From assembly GCF_000001735.4 (NCBI RefSeq), contig NC_003075.7:8991001-9055000 (forward strand): a stretch of 64,000 nt of DNA, read 5' to 3'. The notes below the pieces were generated by a model, which saw only the letters and a list, made by a program, of their open reading frames with translations, searched no databases and was not told the DNA's origin. Positions 56,504 to 64,000 of the stretch are shown one piece after another (within the stretch, counting starts at the first letter, position 1; the number at the start of each line of letters is the position of its first letter). Both the position numbers and the translations under genes were made by a program. This DNA is from Arabidopsis thaliana. Taxonomy: Eukaryota; Streptophyta; Magnoliopsida; Brassicales; Brassicaceae.

Positions 56504-58089
56504 GGATACATCTAAATAGTAGGTATATCAACCTTTTTGCTTGATGGTTAGGTTTGGTATCATCGTTTCTTCTTTAGTCATTTCATCACTTACCTTCGAA
56601 TGCTAGCTAAACCGGCATTTGCGTGTCACCCGGAAAATCTATGTGTCTAATTATTCTTTTTTTTTTTCATTCGTTTCAAAAACTATTGAAACACGGACCG
56701 ATTAAACAACGTGAGAGTGGAAATAATAGAAAATTTATGTCGAAAACTAATGATATCAGTCAATCTAACGAATTGTGTATATAGGTTTGGTGAAGTCAGG
56801 GAAAATCAGACCGGCAGTTCAATTAATTGAGTTAAAAGTTAAAACCCATGTAGAAATAATTATTTTTTTTATGTTTAAGATAAACAATAAATATGTTACC
56901 TGTGTTGATAAAACAAAAATTTGTTACGTTTATATGGTTAATAATATAACACATGTTTGTTTGGTTAAGAATATAAATTTATATGTAAGATTTTCTTTAA
57001 TGAATAGATCGGATTGTTTCATCAAAAGCACATCCTAAGAGAGTTGCAAAAACCCACTAAAAACTAAATGCGAACCAATCAATTGAATTAATCGACTAGT
57101 CCAAAGCAAAAAACCATTGAAAAAAGATGAAGAGGCCAGAAGCGACATACTCCAACCAACGTGCACTGGAGCAACGTACTCCATACCACATAGCAGGAAG
57201 CCAATGCCCGATGGACCAACTCATACGTGCTACCACGATGGAAGATCGATAATAAGTGGTCGAGCCATGCATCCAAAGATTTGGGGTCGAAATACAACGA
57301 AAGTAAAATCTTATAGATATTACATGGAAAATTATATCATCCCGGATAACATCCAAAATAATATATATAAAGCTCAAAAAAGCTCTTAACCGTTAGAACC
57401 TCAAGCTCTAATGACAACATTCTAAAGGGTTTTTGGAAGAGTCCACATAATGTCCCAAGTGACATTGACCGTCTCTTGCGTACAAGTTTTTTTTTTTCGC
57501 TAAAAGGTTAATATCATATAAATGAAAGAGAATTTGGGATTACATTTTGATTACCAAAAGAGATAGATCCTTGGGAAAAAAAAGTTAAGAAAACAAGGAA
57601 ATATAAGTAAGTAGGGCATTCTTACTGAGCCTCAATGAGTACGTACAAGTTTGATAATCTCCACAGTCGGATATTATGAGTAATCTGCACAAACAACAAT
57701 TATTACAATTAATATTTGAAGATTGTTAAGAAAACAAATTGACAATAAAAATTTAGTACCAATTGGATTTTTAATTGCCTAATAATATATTTTTCTTAAA
57801 AAATCATTTTAAAAATAATTAAATAATAATAACTACAATATTTAAAAATTATATTATCTAAATAATTAAAACTATCAAAGTATTTTCCTTTATTTTTCTT
57901 AATAATTAATCTTTATCATAATTTCTTAACTACATAGTACTAATTTTATTTTATTTTATTTATTAGCACAGATTTATTTACTTATTTAGTTTTTTTTAGT
58001 ATGTGGAAGTTCAAGTCTAAAGGCTCTATATTTTCCGGAGGCGGATTTATTTCCTTCAATAGGCTTTCTCATTTAATACTTGTTTCATA
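56504..58089. other. Intergenic region, unidentified GC-richer island
   Basis: AT-rich except for about 57120-57300, which is clearly less AT-rich and has short open frames on both strands (for example MPDGPTHTCYHDGRSIISGR). I recognise no family; it may be a degraded repeat. The rest shows nothing. Confidence 0.35.
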
Positions 58090-58345
58090 CTTTACCTTTC
58101 TTACACAATTAAAATTATCTTCTCCTATAAGTATACTGACTCTCATGATCCATTCAAAACGACTAGCGTTAAAGGATTTAAACATTTGTTTCCCTGTTTT
58201 CCCCGAATTATACCTTTCTTATACAATTAAACTTATCTATTTTGTTGTAATCTAGAATTTTACATGTACTGTATATGTATACCCATAAGTACATTGACTT
58301 GAGATTCAGTTCATGAGCCATTCAAAACGACCACGACCAGCGTCA
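58090..58345 (+). repeat. Tandem duplication covering a start codon
   Basis: Two diverged copies with a period of 168 bases: TACCTTTCTTACACAATTAA ... ATAAGTATACTGACT ... ATGATCCATTCAAAACGACT (ATG at 58145) and TACCTTTCTTATACAATTAA ... ATAAGTACATTGACT ... ATGAGCCATTCAAAACGACC (ATG at 58313). The unit spans the promoter and the first codons of the downstream glycosyltransferase gene. Confidence 0.75.
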
Positions 58346-60260
58346 AAGGCTGTGAGGAAGATGGCGCAAATGTTGCTACGAAGGGATCTATGAGTCGTGT
58401 TGCTGGTCGTTGCCGATCTGAGTTTGGTGATCTACCAAATTGGTGTTTATCCACTACAACTGTTTCTCCACTTCTCCGATGATGTCGTTAGTATTCTTCT
58501 CCGATTCACCTTATCATCTTTGATCTATCATGTATGTATGTGTATATTTGTTTTTGAATATCTATTTTTTCTATACTTTTACAAATCCTCTTTTTCAACT
58601 TTTGCTTATTTTTTCCTACCAAAAAAAAAAACTTTTGCTTATTTTTTTCTCTTTCTAATCTCTTTTATAAAATCTTTGAATTTAACGGAATCATAGGTTT
58701 TTTTTTTCTTACATACCATTCGCTTATGATTCCAACTAATTTGTATGTGCTGCTGTACAATTAACTTTAACTTTAAATCAGTTTTATTTGCTCAAATTTT
58801 CTTGTTATTAATTGGTTTTTCATTTTGGCAAGTACTCTTCCTTTTACCACTGTATGAGTAGCTTAAAAAGGAACGAAACGAAAATAAACAATTATCTGTT
58901 CTTGAATCTTGTTTTTAATTATTGGACAGCATCATCAAGAAGATCTGAAAAAATTGGGGAAAATTTTGACGGAAGCAGCGACGGAGGATAAGACGGTGAT
59001 AATAACCACCTTAAACAAGGCTTGGTCTGAGCCGAACTCCACGTTTGATTTGTTTCTCCACAGTTTTCATGTCGGAAAAGGGACTAAGCCATTACTCCGC
59101 CACCTTGTGGTGGCGTGCCTCGACGAGGAGGCCTATTCTCGGTGCTCAGAGGTCCATCCCCATCGCTGTTATTTCATGAAAACGCCAGGAATTGATTTCG
59201 CTGGCGATAAGATGTTCATGACGCCGGACTATCTCAAGATGATGTGGCGTCGTATAGAGTTTTTGGGTACTTTGTTAAAGCTGAGATATAACTTTATCTT
59301 CACGGTACCTATCTTTCACTCTATTTGTACTTCATCTTTAATATGTCGTTGATTTTGGTTTGTCAACATTTGCATATTGTTGATTAGTGTGACAAAACCA
59401 GATGATATATATAGGCTTTGAATCAAATTAGGAGGATTATTGTGTAACCCCGTGGGTTAATATTAAAATCATTAGTAGTTGATGACTTCATCTAATTATG
59501 GTTAGGGAAGTAGGGTTCTTCAAGTCTCTGTGACAATGATTTTAATATTGGTTGGTCACTGTTAACGTTCATTAAATGGAAATATACATGCGTCTTTTAT
59601 AGACCCTAGGTAGCAATTAGTCAAAATTTGGTGCAAGTAAAAACGAATGAATTGGTAGAAGATGTAGAATTTGATGATTCATAATGTTTTATTAACATAT
59701 GGTTAATGTGTGTAGGACATAGATATAATGTGGTTTCGAGATCCCATTTCCTCGTCTATCTAAAGAAGTCGATTTCCAAATCGCTTGTGATCGTTATAGT
59801 GGAGATGATAAAGACATCCACAACGCTGTCAACGGTGGTTTCACTTTTGTTAAAGCCAATCAACGAACCATCGATTTCTACAACTATTGGTACATGTCGA
59901 GGCTGCGATATCCGGATCGGCACGATCAAGACGTGCTGGATCAAATTAAAGGTGGTGGGTACCCTGCAAAAATTGGACTCAAAATGAGGTTTCTCGACAC
60001 AAAGTACTTCGGAGGATTTTGTGAGCCAAGTCGGGACTTGGATAAAGTTTGTACAATGCATGCCAATTGTTGTGTAGGATTAGAGAATAAAATTAAGGAT
60101 TTGAGACAAGTGATTGTGGACTGGGAGAATTATGTGTCTGCAGCGAAGACAACTGATGGTCAAATAATGACATGGCGAGATCCGGAGAATTGCATGAAGC
60201 AATGGTGGTGGAGAAACAAAACAAAACAAGTATTGAGTGAAAATTCAAAAGAAAACTATT
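58313..60260 (+). pseudogene. GT77/DUF271 nucleotide-diphospho-sugar transferase, decaying
   Basis: Exons about 58313-58486, 58930-59304 and 59716 to about 60230. Exon 1 reads MSHSKRPRPASKAVRKMAQM, a basic cytosolic tail, followed after an in-frame TGA (58391-58393) by the hydrophobic anchor VVLLVVADLSLVIYQIGVY, the layout of type II Golgi glycosyltransferases. Exon 2 has TVIITTLNKAWSEPNSTFDL and HLVVACLDEEAYSRC. Exon 3 opens with the DxD-type motif DIDIMWFRDP; one extra base near 59745 shifts the frame before SKEVDFQIACDRYSGDDKDI, NAVNGGFTFVKANQRTIDFY and HDQDVLDQIK follow. This corresponds to At4g15970. With one stop and one frame change it is likely non-functional in this sequence, unless translation starts downstream and the insertion is an assembly error. 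Family members act on cell-wall or extensin arabinose. Confidence 0.72.
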
Positions 60261-61312
60261 TAAATATTATGTTGTTTATCAAAACTTATATCATTCTAAA
60301 TTTTTGTTTACCTATGAATAACATAAGAAAGTTTTTTTTTTGTTTTGGTAGTATTTTCGTAAATAGGTGAAATTGGTAAAAGGTTAGAGAAACACCATGA
60401 CATCTTTACCATTTGGTGTGGACGAGATGAGCCAAACCCTACTAGATGCATCATTAAAAATACGTAAGTCAACACCACCTTTCTATATTTCTCTATCATC
60501 AAAAATGTTATTGTTATATACATGATTAAGATCCTATGAGATTATTTTGCTCCATCTTTTTGATCTCTATACGGATTGTCGTTGTAGATTGTATTCAGTG
60601 CTCGAATCTCCCCTTGCAAGTTTTCAATTTGGAACTAATGTCAAACCATCTTTTTCAGCTGACAATGTTTTTATGTCAATTGTAGATATATAACGATGTT
60701 CTATTATTGTTGAGTCTGTTCCTGTTCAAAACAATAAAGTTTAGGTACTCTATTTTTGAAATTTATTGTTGTATTTTAGCTTAATATTATTTTTAAAATA
60801 CATTAATATGCAATAGAAAATAATCTTCTTCTTACAATCCAGAGAGAAATCAAATATTGATAACATGAGATTTTAAATAATATTTAATATTCATTAACAA
60901 AAACTATAAATGATATAAAAACTATACCTCTATAATAGCTTGGCATGCAGTATTTCAAACTAGTCATCTTTGACCATTTAACTAAAGATGATAATAAAGC
61001 TCAAATCACACAAAACTCCAGGAAAGAAATCAACCAAACAAAACACATATGTAAGAGAGAAACAATAAAAAAAACAGTCAACATTGGTGTCTTGGAAATC
61101 ACAAGTGTCCCATAACTCATTCTTCTCTCTCACACGCCATTACTAAAACCCCTAAAATCTTCATTCACTTCTCTAACCCAACAACACACTATCTCTCATT
61201 TCTCTTCAAAAAAAAAAAAAAACCTTGAAACTATGAGTTTCCATGACCAAATCCAATAAGTCCACCCGGTACCAATTCGGATCATAAAAGTTTCGTTATA
61301 AACAGCAAAATC
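60261..61312. other. Spacer with ATL17 promoter
   Basis: Remainder of the glycosyltransferase 3' end and AT-rich sequence. A CTCT/CAAA-rich leader and an A run at 61210-61222 precede the ATL17 start. No other gene seen. Confidence 0.4.
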
Positions 61313-62020
61313 ATGCTCACCACCACAATCTTAATCTTACTCATAGTGATTCTTATGGTCTCTCTCCACCTCTACTATCGTTGGTATCTCCTCCGTTCTA
61401 GCCCCTTCAATCGCACCACCGCTGCAAGTACTTTTTTCACGGATCCTTCCTCCACTCCTGGTGGCCTTAACCCCTCCATCATCAAATCTCTTCCAATTTT
61501 CACGTTCTCCGCCGTAACCGCCCTTTTCGCAATGGAATGCTCCGTTTGCCTCTCGGAGTTCAAAGATAATGAATCGGGTCGGGTTATGCCCAATTGCAAG
61601 CATACATTTCACGTTGACTGCATTGATATGTGGTTTCATTCTCATTCCTCTTGTCCTCTCTGTCGATCTCTAATCGAACCTTTCGCCGGTGGAGTAAAAT
61701 CGACGATGGATGAAGTCGCGATTTCGATTTCTGACCCGGTTTACGGTGACACGAACCATCACGAAGGAACTGAGACTACCGGTGATTCGGTTCCTGAAGA
61801 TTCACAGAGAAAACCGGCAGCGATTGAAATCTCACAGAGGAATCTCGGAGAAATAGAGAATGATTTGTCTCGGAGTCACTCGTTTAGATCACCGACCGAT
61901 GAGCCGGATGATATCTTTCACTCGGAATTTGAGTCGAGATCTGGAGAAGTGCTTCTTCTTCTTCTTCTTCTATCAGAATTCCGCATATTTTGTTTCCGAC
62001 GGTCAGTAGCATGCAAGTGA
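61313..62020 (+). CDS. ATL17: RING-H2 finger E3 ligase ATL17
   Basis: A single exon of 235 codons, as usual for ATL genes; matches At4g15975. An N-terminal membrane segment (MLTTTILILLIVILMVSLHL) is followed by a GLD-like box (GGLNPSIIKSLPIFTFSA) and the RING-H2: ECSVCLSEFKDNESGRVMPN, CKHTFHVDCIDMWFHSHSSC and PLCRSL, with all eight zinc ligands (C-x2-C-x14-C-x1-H-x2-H... form) present. The C-terminus is acidic and Ser-rich, then ends in seven leucines encoded by a CTT microsatellite (about 61950-61970) and an atypical basic tail. ATL proteins are membrane ubiquitin ligases, often fast-induced in defence; the target of ATL17 is unknown. The duplicate on chromosome 3 is ATL2. Confidence 0.92.
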   Translation: MLTTTILILLIVILMVSLHLYYRWYLLRSSPFNRTTAASTFFTDPSSTPGGLNPSIIKSLPIFTFSAVTALFAMECSVCLSEFKDNESGRVMPNCKHTFHVDCIDMWFHSHSSCPLCRSLIEPFAGGVKSTMDEVAISISDPVYGDTNHHEGTETTGDSVPEDSQRKPAAIEISQRNLGEIENDLSRSHSFRSPTDEPDDIFHSEFESRSGEVLLLLLLLSEFRIFCFRRSVACK

Positions 62021-64000
62021 CTGAGTTAGATATCGAATTGGGAGGAGAAGAGACTCGTTGACTTATTCAATGTTACATCACGTGGATTGTATTAATGGTT
62101 GTAATTTATCTCTTTCTTTTTTCAGTTTAGAGTTTAATATGCAACATGTTAATCAATTTCGTTCTAGACTTATTTTTTAAAAAATGTTTACTTATATATA
62201 CAACATTAATATTTAAAAATGGTTTTTTTGTTTCTTCAAAACTTTATCCATAATATCAGTAAAGCTTTTGAGTTTTATCCAAATAGTATGTAACCTTATT
62301 AAAGCATATAGACACTACTTTTCTATACGTGTAAAATTTTATAAATGCTTTACAAAATACTTTGTAAAATATTTTTAGCTATTTTGTAAACCTTATAAAA
62401 TACCTTACAAATCTTAAGAATAATTGGATGAGTATCCAAGTAGTAATTACCATCAAGAAAAAACCTTACAAAACTTTATAAACTTTAAATTAAATGATGG
62501 GTATTTTTGAAAGTAGACATCTAAAAAACAATTTTAAAAAGCGACACACTAAAATAGACATTTCTCAAATTCTCAACATTTAATATATTTTACTAACTAC
62601 AAATAATCCTTTGTTCACATGTACGTAAGTCTATCAATTAAGTTAGTCATTTTGTAACAACACCATCAAAAATAAAATAGTCGTTTGTAGTTAATATATT
62701 TATCACTCTTTCTAATAATATTTTAAATCTGGGATTTCTCTTAAGATATATCTTAGACATTATTTTATAATATGTAATAGAATATCTCATATATAAATTA
62801 ATGTTTAAAAACTATTAACTATTAATATCTTAAGTATATGTGTATATTGGAAATTAATCACATTCTGTTAATATGCAAAAAAGTATCAAATCACATTAAG
62901 TAAAATTTATTCTGTAATTTTTTTAATTCTGCAAGTTTTCAGTCTCTTGATTTTATTTGCCAATTTACTTATATTTTCGAAGCAATCCACAGTTTTTTTA
63001 GTGTAAAATTAAATCCATGTCTTTGTATTTCCTTGCTTTTGTTACTTTATATATCTATATGACTCTTTTGTAGAGACAAATGTTTTAACTGTAGTTATGG
63101 CTGCACTTGTACCAACTAAAAACTTGCATGTTCACAAAGATTGCATCGAATTGGTTACAAAAGTAGAGTAAATGGGAAGAACAAATAGAAGAAAACCAAA
63201 GTTACATCGAAAATTGTAGAAAATTATAATTACAAAAAATAATACAATTATAATTAACTTTTATTATGTTTTCTTACTATGTGTGAAAACTCTAAAATTA
63301 TATTATTCAGAAATATAGAGAGTATGTTTCAGTGAACAAAGTTGAAGATAAATACTTTTTAAAAGTACTATACTGAAATGCTATATTTATTATATATTGT
63401 TAACAATATTTAATTAAAAATCGAATGTAATTATTTTCTATAAATTTTTAGATTTAATTTATTAGAAATATTTTCTTATTTCATATCGATTATAGTAAAA
63501 AAACTTCACAAATTCCTCTTATATAAAATCACTTTTAGGTGTAATAAGTTAAACCAGTGAGTTATCAAAACTTAAAGCTTAATAGTGTCTACAGAAAAAA
63601 TAATTATGCAATAACATAATTTCTTATTCTTATCTCATATTAAAACTTCTGAACTAATTATCCCGTGCATTAACACGGATCATTACCAAGGTTTGTAATC
63701 AAAATTACCTTGTTTTAATTAAATTATAATTTTAGATTTAAAATAAATAGTCTAATACAGAACAATAAACCCACACGACAGTGCCATTATTCCAACGAGT
63801 AATTTATTATATGCGTATCCTTTTAGAAAAGAGAAAAAAGTTTGCAAAAATTGATGGTTAAGTCACAAGAATTTATTCGTTGATGATTTTTATTGACATG
63901 AATAACAAGACATGCATAATTCCATGAGTATCCTTCTCATGTAAACAAAGAATAGCTTACTAATGATTCAATATCTTATTCTATATAAAAAGTATATTGT
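62021..64000. other. AT-rich intergenic region to the right edge
   Basis: About 2 kb with no credible coding frame on either strand. ACAAAATACTTTGTAAAATA-type words repeat around 62350-62480, forming short inverted pairs. Nothing else supported. Confidence 0.45.

Noticed and set aside
1-64000. CRISPR arrays, operons, bacterial or phage systems
   Set aside because: The window is plant nuclear DNA with spliced genes; no regularly spaced direct repeats of that kind were seen.
1-64000. tRNA, rRNA and snoRNA genes
   Set aside because: I looked for tRNA T-arm (GGTTCGA) and box C/D contexts while reading and found no convincing candidate; a covariance-model scan would be needed to exclude them.

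Overview
The window is plant nuclear DNA: short exons with GT-AG introns, AT-rich spacers, plant-only families (SWEET, ATL RING-H2, terpene synthase, ESF1-like peptides, Pol IV/V subunit) and plant retroelements. Gene order and encoded proteins match what I remember of Arabidopsis thaliana chromosome 4 around loci At4g15810 to At4g15975, so I read it as that species (any accession) or a very close relative. The locus match is from memory, not a search. Spliced models were built by hand. Several have lengths that match the known proteins (ESD4 489 aa, CAP-D3 1314 aa, PRL1 486 aa, SWEET17 241 aa). Single splice borders can be off by a base.

Layout. 0-1.6 kb: acidic N-terminal domain of a TOC159-like preprotein receptor, minus strand, running off the left edge with a damaged frame. 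2-4 kb: plastid-targeted protein with a DUF3110-like end. 4.3-5.5 kb: mitotic-type ARM-repeat gene. 6-9.9 kb: BTB/POZ gene. 10.4-13.5 kb: DEAD-box helicase RH1. 13.5-17.2 kb: repeat-rich interval with a G-patch (ZGPAT-type) pseudogene that ends exactly at the LTR of a broken Ty1/copia element. 17.4-19.9 kb: terpene synthase TS1. 20-21.7 kb: AT-rich spacer with a LINE tail. 21.8-24.8 kb: SUMO protease ESD4. 25.4-26.0 kb: a small intact gene encoding only the tail of kinesin-13. 26.4-31.7 kb: condensin II CAP-D3. 32.8-36.4 kb: spliceosome factor PRL1. 37.6-38.3 kb: LEA protein DI21. 39.7-42.3 kb: vacuolar sugar transporter SWEET17. 42.3-45.3 kb: spacer with nested MITEs. 45.3-46.8 kb: dynein light chain. 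47.4-49.2 kb: FAHD1-like hydrolase. 49.7-51.0 kb: Pol IV/V subunit NRPD4, downstream of a probable solo LTR and containing a U12-type intron. 51.9-52.3 kb: ESF1-like cysteine-rich peptide. 52.9-56.2 kb: tandem epoxide hydrolases, one damaged. 58.3-60.3 kb: decaying GT77-type glycosyltransferase. 61.3-62.0 kb: RING-H2 ligase ATL17. 62-64 kb: AT-rich spacer.

This is a eukaryotic neighbourhood, not an operon. One theme recurs: the TOC159-like gene, kinesin-13 tail, PRL1, SWEET17, the FAH protein and ATL17 occur in the same order as TOC120, kinesin-13A, PRL2, SWEET16, a FAH protein and ATL2 on chromosome 3 (At3g16620 to At3g16720, from memory). That marks the window as one half of a whole-genome-duplication block, and explains the tail-only kinesin gene as a shrunken duplicate. 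The most novel-looking items are this tail-only kinesin gene, the LTR sitting on the promoter of a transposon-silencing polymerase subunit, the U12 intron in that same gene, the G-patch pseudogene cut by a copia LTR, and the tandemly duplicated start region of the GT77 gene.
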